A stretch of 14,999 nt of DNA, taken from NCBI GenBank assembly GCA_034658635.1, contig JAYEFL010000107.1, positions 1 to 14,999 of the forward strand, written 5' to 3'. This document shows positions 7,133 to 14,872 of the stretch, piece by piece. The DNA comes from JABHCC01 sp034658635. Its GTDB lineage: Bacteria > Bacteroidota > Bacteroidia > Bacteroidales > UBA12481. Positions within the stretch are counted from its first letter, which is position 1, and each line of letters starts with the position of its first letter. The translations under genes and the position numbers were made by a program. The notes under the pieces were generated by a model. The model searched no databases, had not been told where the DNA came from, and saw nothing but the letters and a program-made list of their open reading frames with translations.

Positions 7133-8284
7133 TTATTTTCGCAGCGCGATGACACCGATATACACGAAACACAGGATGGGAATCATAAAACCGGCCATTA
7201 AGCTGCCGGAAAGATCAGCAACAACACTAAATAACATTGGTACAAAAGCACCACCAATGATGGCTGTAATCATCAATCCGGATAGCTCGTTTGATCGTTC
7301 AGGCATTTTATCTATCGCAATGGAAAAAATCATCGGGAAGATATTGGCAAATCCCAGACCTGAAATGAAGATGGCTGCAATGGCCACAGCTTTGATCGGA
7401 ATAAACAGCCCTATCATCCCGACCAGAGCTGTAAATGTTGAAATAATCAGAAACTGACGAGCTGTAATCCAGTTAAGAATCACCCCCCCTGAGAATCGTC
7501 CGATTAAAATCGCAGTTACCACAAAGGCCGATCCCAACAAACCCCATGTTTTCAGATCAAAATCATAGATTTCCTGTAAGTAGATCGGAATTTTGGAGAA
7601 TAGGCTCACTTCAGCACCAACGTAAAAGAATATTCCTAACACCATGGAGAGCACATACTTGTTTTTCAGTAACGACAAACAGGATTTCATTGTTGGATAT
7701 TGGCTTTTATCTATCTTGCTTTCATTGATCCTGGTAAGCGCCAGGAAGAAAACTGTGATAAATAATCCGACACTATAAATTGGGAACAATAGCTTCCAAT
7801 CCATATCCCACCACTTAACAGCTGCAACAGGGATAAGCATTCCTGACAAAGTTCCAATCGCCTTAATAAATTGGCCAAAAGCCAGATTCCTTGAATACTT
7901 CCCTTCAGGTGATACATCACGCATAATTGGATTTCCTGCAACCTGGAGTATGGCTGCACCGGCACCCAGAAAAAGAACAGATAGAAGCAGTAGGGCAAAC
8001 TCATCAAAACCAAAAATAGTTGGAATCAGCAGACCCAGAAGAGCAACTAACAGACCAATTTGCAGAACAAATTTTTTGCCTTTTCGTCCCTGATAAATCC
8101 CCATTGGCACAGAAAGCAATCCAAACATGATGAATCCTAAAAATGTTACCAATTGAGAAGATGTATGAGAAAGAGTGAATTCATCCTTCAGGAGAGCGGA
8201 TAAGGGACTAACGACGTCTCCAAATCCCATACACAAAAAGGCCAGGAAGATTGGAGTTGATCTGTAAAGATTTTTTGTATTCAT
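7133..8284 (-). CDS. MFS sugar permease, FucP/NagP-like
   Basis: Inner-membrane secondary transporter of 383 residues with about twelve hydrophobic segments in two halves, as in the fucose-galactose-glucose-hexosamine type of major facilitator proteins. The N-terminus (LYRSTPIFLAFLCMGFGDVV) leads into the first helix. A short basic loop, YQGRKGKKFVLQ, follows helix 2 at the place of the MFS loop 2-3 signature. The GGVILNW and NIFPMIFSIAID segments in the second half resemble sugar permeases of Bacteroidota. It follows the flippase stop by 17 bases and precedes the CBM9-like and catabolic genes, so it probably imports the sugar they process. Hexosamine, mannose or fucose are all plausible. A smaller frame on the same strand inside it (7711-8013) is a shadow. 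Confidence 0.9.
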   Translation of the reverse strand: MNTKNLYRSTPIFLAFLCMGFGDVVSPLSALLKDEFTLSHTSSQLVTFLGFIMFGLLSVPMGIYQGRKGKKFVLQIGLLVALLGLLIPTIFGFDEFALLLLSVLFLGAGAAILQVAGNPIMRDVSPEGKYSRNLAFGQFIKAIGTLSGMLIPVAAVKWWDMDWKLLFPIYSVGLFITVFFLALTRINESKIDKSQYPTMKSCLSLLKNKYVLSMVLGIFFYVGAEVSLFSKIPIYLQEIYDFDLKTWGLLGSAFVVTAILIGRFSGGVILNWITARQFLIISTFTALVGMIGLFIPIKAVAIAAIFISGLGFANIFPMIFSIAIDKMPERSNELSGLMITAIIGGAFVPMLFSVVADLSGSLMAGFMIPILCFVYIGVIALRK

Positions 8285-8301
8285 ATGTTTGGTTTATCTG
8301 A

Positions 8302-9882
8302 TTAAATTTCTGACTTTTTCAAGACCATTAGAACCAAAGCCTTGACATTAATAAGGTTGAGAGCAATAGCAAGAATTACAGAAGCTGATATCATACTAAA
8401 GAATCTAATCCCCCAGCCGGCATCAATATGCTGAGATCCCCATCCCAATCCGAATACCCCGGCAATAAAAACCACTAATCTGAAGACCAACTGAGGATCA
8501 GGTCTGAACCTGAACTTTCCCACTACTATCACATACTGACTAACTCCAACAAATACCTGTGTGGCAAGGGCACTGAAAGCAGCACCAAGGGCCAAATATT
8601 TGGGAATAAGAATCAGGTTTAAAACAATATTAATGACCACAGCAATCGCAGAAGTAATATTTAGTTGACGTAAGTTTCCATTCGCTGTCAGCAAGGTTCC
8701 ATAGATTATTGTCCCGGCCATTCCAAGAAATGCAAACATCAGCACACTGAAAATCAATGCTGAGGCTGCAATTTCTTCTTCATATTCCATGAGTATCATG
8801 ATCTCTTTCCGATAGAACATGGATGCTACAGCCAATATCATGGCAGGTATAAACAAGAGCAGTGAAGAAAGTCGAGTCAATTCATGGATATATTTCCGAT
8901 CAGAGATCATTTTGGAAAACATGGGCAATAATAAAACAGCAAATAGCAGTGCAAACTGATAGGCCGCATCAAAAAGCCTGAATCCATGATAATAAATACC
9001 AACAAGCGCTTGCCCCTCTTCCGGCTGGAACATATTGCGTATCATCACCTGATCAATACGAGTATAGACAGACATAAGCAGAACCAGGAGAGCATAAGGA
9101 AAAGACTGCTTCAAAACCACCAGAAAGAAAAGCCTGTCAAATTTTAACTTCGGGAAACGGGATTTCCAGAGAACAATTGCAAAGCAAATCAACATGGTCA
9201 GCACATAGGCGGTCGTTTGGGCATACACAAACCATTCGATCTTGAAAGGCTGGTCAAACAGATTTCCCCAGAGTAAAACAGAACACAATAATATCATCAG
9301 GGCCCGGTCGAGTATAGAAACCAGGGAATTCACTGTATGCATCTGCATTCCGGCTATATTTGACCGGAGATAAAGGGTAAAGGATGTCAGGAACTGATTT
9401 AGTACAAGGAAAGTCAGAATGTGCTTCTCCTGTCCATCTAAATCCATAAATGTTGAAACACCAAAAACAACAATTGCATACAATCCTGCCAAAAGAAATT
9501 TCAGGACAACAATATTTGCAAAATATTTTCTCAGAAGCTGATGATTCTGAGAGATATTCCTGTTGTTGTAGTTAGTAATCCCCAGATCCAACAGGATATT
9601 CAGTAAAAAAGAAAAACTCAGAAGGCCGGCATACATTCCGAAAGATGTGGAACCTGTTAAGATCTGAACCTCACGGTCAATTCCAAATATCCATAATGGC
9701 TTGATCAATAGATTGAGCAAGATGATCAAAACCAGATTCGTGACAAACTTTCCCTTCAAGCTTTTGTTGTTTATTTTGCACTTCAGCAAGATATCCGACA
9801 CTAAAGTCCCCAAAAGTAACAAAATTAGATATGCATTATTTATTTTTACCCGTTCTTCAATAAAACGATAATAAAAATTCAT
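8302..9882 (-). CDS. Polysaccharide/oligosaccharide flippase (Wzx-like, MOP superfamily)
   Basis: Multi-spanning inner-membrane protein of roughly 500 residues that probably moves lipid-linked glycan units across the membrane for surface polysaccharide assembly. The segment KGKFVTNLVL, then TSTSFGMYAGLLSFSFLLN-type text and LDLGITNYNNR match the usual start of Wzx-type flippases, followed by about a dozen hydrophobic helices. The start is uncertain. An in-frame ATG at 9948 would overlap the GT4 gene by 65 bases and is unlikely. ATGs at 9885 and 9882 abut the GT4 start. A TTG at 9789 would place the start just before the conserved region and leave an AT-rich divergent gap. I give 9882 as the outer limit. 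Its functional partner is more likely the divergent GT4 than the sugar-catabolic genes. Confidence 0.85.
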   Translation of the reverse strand: MNFYYRFIEERVKINNAYLILLLLGTLVSDILLKCKINNKSLKGKFVTNLVLIILLNLLIKPLWIFGIDREVQILTGSTSFGMYAGLLSFSFLLNILLDLGITNYNNRNISQNHQLLRKYFANIVVLKFLLAGLYAIVVFGVSTFMDLDGQEKHILTFLVLNQFLTSFTLYLRSNIAGMQMHTVNSLVSILDRALMILLCSVLLWGNLFDQPFKIEWFVYAQTTAYVLTMLICFAIVLWKSRFPKLKFDRLFFLVVLKQSFPYALLVLLMSVYTRIDQVMIRNMFQPEEGQALVGIYYHGFRLFDAAYQFALLFAVLLLPMFSKMISDRKYIHELTRLSSLLLFIPAMILAVASMFYRKEIMILMEYEEEIAASALIFSVLMFAFLGMAGTIIYGTLLTANGNLRQLNITSAIAVVINIVLNLILIPKYLALGAAFSALATQVFVGVSQYVIVVGKFRFRPDPQLVFRLVVFIAGVFGLGWGSQHIDAGWGIRFFSMISASVILAIALNLINVKALVLMVLKKSEI

Positions 9883-9883
9883 C

Positions 9884-11068
9884 ATGAACATTGCTGTTAA
9901 TTGTCGCTTATTGCAACAAGGAAGACTGGAAGGAATCGGCTGGTTCATGTATGAGAATCTAAAACGGATTGCCAGGGATCACCCTGAACATCAGTTCTTC
10001 TTCATTTTTGACCGGCCTTTTGATCCTTCTTTCATATTCTCAGATAATATCAAAGCTCTGGTTTTGGGCCCACCTACCCGTCATCCCTTTTTATGGTATT
10101 TGTGGTTTGAATGGAGATTACCAGGAGTTCTGGAAAAGATCAATGCAGATTTATTATTCTCACCAGACGGATACCTTTCATTGCGCTGTAAGATTCCTCA
10201 GGTACCAGTGATACATGACATCAATTTTGCTCACCGACCCAAAGATCTGCCCTTTTTGACACGGCATTATTACAACTATTATTTCCCGCGTTTTGCCCGT
10301 AAGGCTGATCGTATTTGCACAGTTTCAGAATACTCTCAGAAAGATATCTCCAAGACTTACGCAATTGACGAATCCATGATCCATGTTGTATATAATGGTG
10401 CTAATGAAGCATATAAGCCATTAGACGGGAAAGAAAAGCAAGCAGGAAGAATGAAATATGCAAATGGATCAGAGTATTTTATTTTCATAGGATCCATACA
10501 TCCAAGAAAAAATTTAGGCAATCTAATTGAGGCTTATGAAAAATTTGTTGAGCGAACTGGTTCAGAGGTGAAGCTGGTGGTGGTTGGAGCTCAAATGTGG
10601 CAGGGACAACAGACCGCAAAGGCACTTCGACCCCGCTCAATGACTGCAATACCAGACCCTGAGCGGAGTCGAAGGGTCGAAGGGTCGAACATTCTCTTTC
10701 TGGGTCGATTAGAAGCAGAAGAACTTCGTGAAGCGCTGGGTTCTGCACTCGCCATGACCTTTGTTCCCTGGTTTGAAGGCTTTGGAATTCCCGTTGTTGA
10801 AGCAATGTATGCCGGAGTTCCTGTATTGACATCAACGGAAACATCCCTACCTGAAGTTGGAGGAGAGGCGGTGTTATATGCTCATCCCGGGAATGTGCAG
10901 GAAATCTCAGATCAAATGGAGAAACTAGCTTCAGATGCAAGCCTCAGGGAGGGCTTAATTCAAAAAGGTAAGCAGCAGAAAGAAAAATTTAGTTGGGATC
11001 AAACTTCACATAAGGTTTGGGATTGTCTTGAAACCGTGATTGCAGGGATAGAGAATAATCATGACTAA
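9884..11068 (+). CDS. GT4 family glycosyltransferase
   Basis: GT-B fold retaining glycosyltransferase of 394 residues that likely adds a sugar from a nucleotide-sugar donor to a membrane-linked acceptor at the inner face of the cytoplasmic membrane. The N-terminal MNIAVNCRLLQQGRLEGIGW (1-20) is typical of a Bacteroidota GT4 subgroup and fixes the start. The donor-binding part shows GSIHPRKNLGNLIEAY, then VPWFEGFGIPVVEAMYAGVP with the E-x7-E pair Glu298 and Glu306, and ETSLPEVGGEAVLY. Residues about 248-268, between a helix and the NILFLGRL strand, are encoded by a palindromic repeat inserted in frame and do not look like native family sequence. The gene overlaps ribonuclease HII by 8 bases and diverges from a flippase. 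Donor and acceptor are unknown. Confidence 0.93.
   Translation: MNIAVNCRLLQQGRLEGIGWFMYENLKRIARDHPEHQFFFIFDRPFDPSFIFSDNIKALVLGPPTRHPFLWYLWFEWRLPGVLEKINADLLFSPDGYLSLRCKIPQVPVIHDINFAHRPKDLPFLTRHYYNYYFPRFARKADRICTVSEYSQKDISKTYAIDESMIHVVYNGANEAYKPLDGKEKQAGRMKYANGSEYFIFIGSIHPRKNLGNLIEAYEKFVERTGSEVKLVVVGAQMWQGQQTAKALRPRSMTAIPDPERSRRVEGSNILFLGRLEAEELREALGSALAMTFVPWFEGFGIPVVEAMYAGVPVLTSTETSLPEVGGEAVLYAHPGNVQEISDQMEKLASDASLREGLIQKGKQQKEKFSWDQTSHKVWDCLETVIAGIENNHD
10625..10689 (+). repeat. Palindromic element inserted in frame in the GT4 gene
   Basis: The left arm CTTCGACCCCGCTCA (10625-10639) and right arm TGAGCGGAGTCGAAG (10660-10674) are inverted copies differing at one base, separated by 20 bases. 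The right arm runs into three tandem 8-base units, GAGTCGAA, GGGTCGAA and GGGTCGAA (10666-10689). Read in the gene's frame the right part gives PERSRRVEG. Read on the other strand it gives FDSAQG. From memory, RSRxVEG and FDSAQG strings recur in many unrelated Bacteroidota proteins because of a dispersed palindromic repeat. The element keeps the frame open and falls in a loop of the C-terminal Rossmann domain. Confidence 0.85.
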
Positions 11069-11672
11069 AACACTATTGCCATATTTAATTCCTGGCCGCA
11101 TCGAAGCCGGATGTGATGAGGCTGGCAGGGGCTGTCTGGCCGGACCAGTTTTTGCTGCGGCTGTTATTCTCCCAGAAGGCTTTCTCCATCCCTTACTGGA
11201 TGATTCCAAAAAACTCAGTGAGAAAAAGCGGGTTTTACTGCGTGAAGTAATCGAGAAAGAAGCTATAGCATGGGCGGTTGCAGATGTGAGTCCGAAAAAA
11301 ATCGATGAGATAAATATTCTTAACGCAAGTATCCAGGCCATGCACAAGGCAATTCAAGCCTTAAGCCGAAAGCCTGAAGCTTTGCTAATCGATGGTCATC
11401 GTTTTAAACCTTACCCCGGCATTCCTCATTCTTGTGAAATCAAAGGGGATGGTCGCTTTTTGTCGATTGCTGCCGCCTCAGTTCTGGCCAAGACCCACCG
11501 GGATGAGTATATGGAAAGGATTCATTTGAAATATCCCGCATATTGCTGGGATAAAAACAAAGGCTACCCAACAAAACTGCATCGGGTCGGGATACTGAAA
11601 CATGGAGTTACAGAATATCACAGAATGAGCTACAGGTTGTTGGATACACAAATAGAAATTACTTTTACTTAA
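11061..11672 (+). CDS. rnhB: Ribonuclease HII
   Basis: Cytoplasmic endonuclease that cuts the RNA strand of RNA-DNA hybrids and starts removal of single ribonucleotides misincorporated in DNA. The diagnostic motif GCDEAGRGCLAGPV is at residues 17-30, with metal-binding Asp19 and Glu20. The remaining carboxylates are Asp111 (LLIDGH) and Asp148 (KTHRDEYM), which completes the DEDD set. The DDSKKLSEKKR segment (47-57) and NKGYPTKLHR near residue 170 are also family hallmarks. The length of 203 residues is standard. The ATG overlaps the end of the GT4 gene by 8 bases (11061-11068), and the next gene begins 15 bases after its stop. It is a housekeeping gene lodged between carbohydrate and peptidase genes, with no functional link visible. 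Confidence 0.97.
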   Translation: MTKTLLPYLIPGRIEAGCDEAGRGCLAGPVFAAAVILPEGFLHPLLDDSKKLSEKKRVLLREVIEKEAIAWAVADVSPKKIDEINILNASIQAMHKAIQALSRKPEALLIDGHRFKPYPGIPHSCEIKGDGRFLSIAAASVLAKTHRDEYMERIHLKYPAYCWDKNKGYPTKLHRVGILKHGVTEYHRMSYRLLDTQIEITFT

Positions 11673-11687
11673 CATATACCAAGAATT

Positions 11688-13322
11688 ATGAAACAACTCC
11701 TCCGCACACTTTGCCTGCTATTGTCTGTCTCCTTTCTCCTATCATCATGCTCCACTACTCCAACCTGGACGAAGGAGCAAATTACAGAATACTGGACTAA
11801 CGGTAAAACCCTCCCTTCTGAACTTCTAAAACAGTTTCCACTACCGGAACAAGCAGTGAAAAACGACAAAGGATTCAACGTGCTGATCGACATGGCTCAC
11901 GAATGCAGCTTTGTTACTCTATGGACTCTGCCCGAGCAGCTTAACGGATTGGGTTACAGGGCGGTGGGAAGCCATGCTACCCTAAACTCAGTACTTAACC
12001 CCAATGGAGAAAGCAGAATCAGGATGGTGTATGATACTATTAATAAAATCCATCCTTTCGTCTGGATGCCAAATCCGGATATCCATCTCATTATTACTGG
12101 CCAAAACAGTGAAAAGTCTCAAATCTACACTGAGGATGAATTAACAAGCCTCACCAGTTTCGTGAATGAAGGCGGAGGCCTCCTTGTTCAGGGAAAATCA
12201 GCAGTTAAACAAATTCGGGAAGCATTAAAGCTGGATTCTGAACAAAAGCTGATCACCAAAATAGAGATGAATAAAGGCCGTGTGTGGTTTACAGAATCAG
12301 GTTCAGATTTTCGCTATCCGCAAAAGGCCGATCAAATTCAAAAAGATTCTGTAGATCAGGAATTGCAAGTGACTCTGAAATGGATTACCAATAATCAAAA
12401 GGCCCTCAAAGATGAGCCCCGACTCCCGGAACCAATGTGGGGTGGCGGAGGAATCTATCCGGAACTGGAAGATAATTTTAACAACATCGTCTTTTATTGG
12501 GCTGCCAATCAAAAAGAAGAACTATTGAGAACCGTTACAGTTGATATACCTAAAGCTCAGCATTTTGTTCAGGAACGATTACCTTCAGAACCAACTGCCG
12601 AGCCCATGTATCTCATCCTTTGTGCCGGAAGTGGTGGCGGATGGGCTGTGAATGCATACCGACCTAAGGAAAATGGGATTATCAGCCTTGATCCACATGG
12701 GATTCTTTCGATATTCGGACATGAACTGGCCCATACTATGCGGGGCCCCCTCAATGATAATGGTGGTTTTGCAGGTATTGCGCCAATTCCTAATCGAGGA
12801 GAAGCACATGCAGGCTGGTATCAGGGAAAAGTGAATGCCCTGTTTAGGGAATCAGACCTGGAAATATCAAATAGAAATTGCAACTCAATGTTTGATTGGG
12901 ATCCTGAGGGAAATGCCATGGATCTGGCAACTCATTATGAAAATGAAGCCATGAAAAAAGACTGGGGATATGGAAAAGACTGGACAAAAACGTGGTATAT
13001 CTGGCAAAAACTTGATGATAGATACGGCCCAACCTGGTATCCAAGATGGAAGTATATCCAGCACACACGTTGGCAAAATGATCCCGAACACAGACTTAGC
13101 TGGGATGAAATGGTTGAAGATATGAGTATAGCTGTTGGTGAAGATCTCTTCCCTTTTATGAAGGAAGTTGGAACCAGCCTTGAAAAGAGCAGACTAGAAC
13201 AAATTGAGTTTAACGGAAACATGCTCACACTGAATGTTGCTCCCATTGAAGTTACCCCTGCAGGACCGGTTCGAATTGAAGCTATTGGAGACTTTAGAGA
13301 GGAAATAGAAATTAGAAAATAA
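11688..13322 (+). CDS. Putative zinc metallopeptidase lipoprotein (M60-like), GATase-like N-domain
   Basis: Exported lipoprotein of 544 residues: the signal peptide ends in LSSC (Cys21). Residues about 62-180 (FNVLIDMAHE, then LTSFVNEGGGLLVQGK) resemble the class I glutamine-amidotransferase-like fold seen as a non-enzymatic domain in some surface proteins. The second half has a gluzincin motif, HELAH (345-349), with ligands His345 and His349, catalytic Glu346, and a likely third ligand Glu372 in GEAH, 23 residues after the motif. That spacing fits the M60 (enhancin/SslE-like) pattern HExxH-x(8-28)-E. IAVGEDLFPFMKEVG (481-495) resembles the segment after the M60 active site. M60 enzymes of gut Bacteroides cleave mucin-type glycoproteins, so a glycoprotein substrate is plausible. 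The signal peptide and zinc motif are clear; the family name is tentative. Confidence 0.8.
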   Translation: MKQLLRTLCLLLSVSFLLSSCSTTPTWTKEQITEYWTNGKTLPSELLKQFPLPEQAVKNDKGFNVLIDMAHECSFVTLWTLPEQLNGLGYRAVGSHATLNSVLNPNGESRIRMVYDTINKIHPFVWMPNPDIHLIITGQNSEKSQIYTEDELTSLTSFVNEGGGLLVQGKSAVKQIREALKLDSEQKLITKIEMNKGRVWFTESGSDFRYPQKADQIQKDSVDQELQVTLKWITNNQKALKDEPRLPEPMWGGGGIYPELEDNFNNIVFYWAANQKEELLRTVTVDIPKAQHFVQERLPSEPTAEPMYLILCAGSGGGWAVNAYRPKENGIISLDPHGILSIFGHELAHTMRGPLNDNGGFAGIAPIPNRGEAHAGWYQGKVNALFRESDLEISNRNCNSMFDWDPEGNAMDLATHYENEAMKKDWGYGKDWTKTWYIWQKLDDRYGPTWYPRWKYIQHTRWQNDPEHRLSWDEMVEDMSIAVGEDLFPFMKEVGTSLEKSRLEQIEFNGNMLTLNVAPIEVTPAGPVRIEAIGDFREEIEIRK

Positions 13323-13373
13323 GATTTAAGGCTAAGAGTTAAAATTAAGTAAAGGATAGGATTAAGTCTGATT

Positions 13374-14795
13374 TTATGCTTCTTCCTGTACTTCGAATCC
13401 TAATAGTCTTGAGATGTCATAAACTTCTCGCTTAAAGTCACCGAAGAAAGTTACACGATGCCAACCCCACTGATCCCATTCGTTCAGGAGTTTGTGTATA
13501 TCACCTTTCACTTCAATTGCCAGTTTATTTCGGCAGGCCCGGTCGTCATCAACATTTTCGACAGCAATGCCCTGGTGAAAGATCACTTTTTTCTTGGAAT
13601 GATCAAACTGAATAGTGGTGGTCATATCACCAAGTGGCATCAAAGAACGGTTGCATGCTCCTTTCCGGTCTTCTGAGTGGGAGCGCAAATCAAACGGGTT
13701 TTTGGTACCATCAGGACCATAAACCTTTGTGGGCGCTATACAGTGCGCATATATAATTTGGTTCTTTGAAGTGTCAATAACCGGGTCGGATATAAATCCC
13801 GGACGACCGACCAGATAGGTCATCAACATTTTTGTGAGCGTTGAGCGTTGGTCAGCTTCACAGGCTCCAACAAGACCCTGGTCATCCAATGCCATGAAAC
13901 CCAGACATGGATAAGCTACCGGAAGCTGTCCGCTATAGATTCCACCAAGACAATTAACCGTAATAGCCTGAGCATGATGGTCATTAATCAACTTATGCAT
14001 GGCCAGATACATCCGGGCTCCTTCGTAAATATCGTCTTTGCTGGGTTCAATAACACGATTAGCTTCTTTGGTCCAAATCCGGGCTTGTTTTCTTGCATCT
14101 TCAGGATTGATCTGTTCGTAGGCATTTTTGAGAGGCTCAAAAGACATACCAACTACATCCGTGCCGTACACTTCATTGATTCCCTTATCGGCACTGTTCC
14201 CTACTACAAGCATCCTGGATTGCTGCAATTTCTTAAGAGTTGACAACAAACGCATGGATTTAATGATATCCTGATCATCAGACGAGCTGACTGCCACCAC
14301 TTTGTGCCCCTCCCGTCGTACTCTTGCAAAAGAGGTAAGGAACTCACCAGAGCCAGCATATAAATGATCAATCATCACAGTGGGCTTCCCATGGGTCGCA
14401 ATTGTTTCCGTAAGATTGCCCCACAAACAACCCACCAGATATATTGCGTATCCATCTGCATTTCCGGTTTGCTTGATGATCCGGGTACCTTCCTCTGCAG
14501 AACCATCCATGGTGGAGATGAAGTTGAATTCAATATCCGGACAATTTTTAATCAGCATTTTTTTGGCCTGCCGGATTTTTCCTTCAAAATCATAACCGAT
14601 ATTGGGCCAGTTAGGATAATCCGGATCAGGATGGGCAAAAATCACACTGACTTTGGCCTTCTCTGCATTTATTGCTGGAGAAAATAGAGGAGCCTTTAAA
14701 GAAGCCAATGCTGCAGTAGGCAATATGGCCATACCGGCTGAACAGGCCGCACAATGATGTACAAAGCGACGTCGCGTAATCTTGGATGATAACAT
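13374..14795 (-). CDS. Tat-exported fucose/arabinose isomerase-fold protein
   Basis: Protein of 473 residues with a twin-arginine signal, TRRRFVHH followed by a hydrophobic Ala/Cys/Met-rich stretch (residues 7-33), so it is exported folded. Such signals are typical of proteins that bind a cofactor or metal in the cytoplasm. The mature part resembles L-fucose/L-arabinose isomerase-like proteins: NCLGGIYSGQLPVAYPCLG (281-299), ACEADQRS (311-318), LTGRP-like YLVGRPGFISDP (327-338), a YAHCIAP metal-site-like motif (349-355), and RSHSEDRKGA (371-380) before a beta-rich C-terminal domain. Glu313, Asp315, His351 and His373 are candidate metal or substrate ligands. It converges on the peptidase gene 51 bases away. 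Isomerase activity outside the cytoplasm would be unusual, so a binding or lyase-like role is possible. Confidence 0.75.
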   Translation of the reverse strand: MLSSKITRRRFVHHCAACSAGMAILPTAALASLKAPLFSPAINAEKAKVSVIFAHPDPDYPNWPNIGYDFEGKIRQAKKMLIKNCPDIEFNFISTMDGSAEEGTRIIKQTGNADGYAIYLVGCLWGNLTETIATHGKPTVMIDHLYAGSGEFLTSFARVRREGHKVVAVSSSDDQDIIKSMRLLSTLKKLQQSRMLVVGNSADKGINEVYGTDVVGMSFEPLKNAYEQINPEDARKQARIWTKEANRVIEPSKDDIYEGARMYLAMHKLINDHHAQAITVNCLGGIYSGQLPVAYPCLGFMALDDQGLVGACEADQRSTLTKMLMTYLVGRPGFISDPVIDTSKNQIIYAHCIAPTKVYGPDGTKNPFDLRSHSEDRKGACNRSLMPLGDMTTTIQFDHSKKKVIFHQGIAVENVDDDRACRNKLAIEVKGDIHKLLNEWDQWGWHRVTFFGDFKREVYDISRLLGFEVQEEA

Positions 14796-14872
14796 AATGA
14801 TTTGCTTTTGGTTTGCCTAAAGTTACGAAAAAGAGGAAATAGTACTTAGGAAATAGAAATTAAGGCCAGGAA

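Noticed and set aside
7711..8013. 100-residue frame on the minus strand within the permease gene
   Set aside because: It is an alternative frame of the same strand inside an intact transporter, and its sequence lacks features of a real protein.
9883..9948. Upstream ATG starts for the flippase at 9948, 9891 and 9885
   Set aside because: These would run antisense into the highly conserved first codons of the GT4 gene, and the predicted residues look unlike a membrane protein N-terminus.
10485..10940. 151-residue open frame on the minus strand inside the GT4 gene
   Set aside because: It is antisense to a well-conserved glycosyltransferase and part of it comes from reading the palindromic element backwards (FDSAQG). 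It has no protein-like pattern of its own.
13323..13373. Bidirectional terminator between the convergent peptidase and Tat-signal genes
   Set aside because: The gap is AT-rich with repeated TTAA words but has no clean stem followed by a T run on either strand.
14818..14825. TAACTTTA on the minus strand as a minus 7 promoter box for the Tat-signal gene
   Set aside because: It differs from TAnnTTTG at the last base and I see no minus 33 TTG/TTTG at suitable distance. It is too weak to list.
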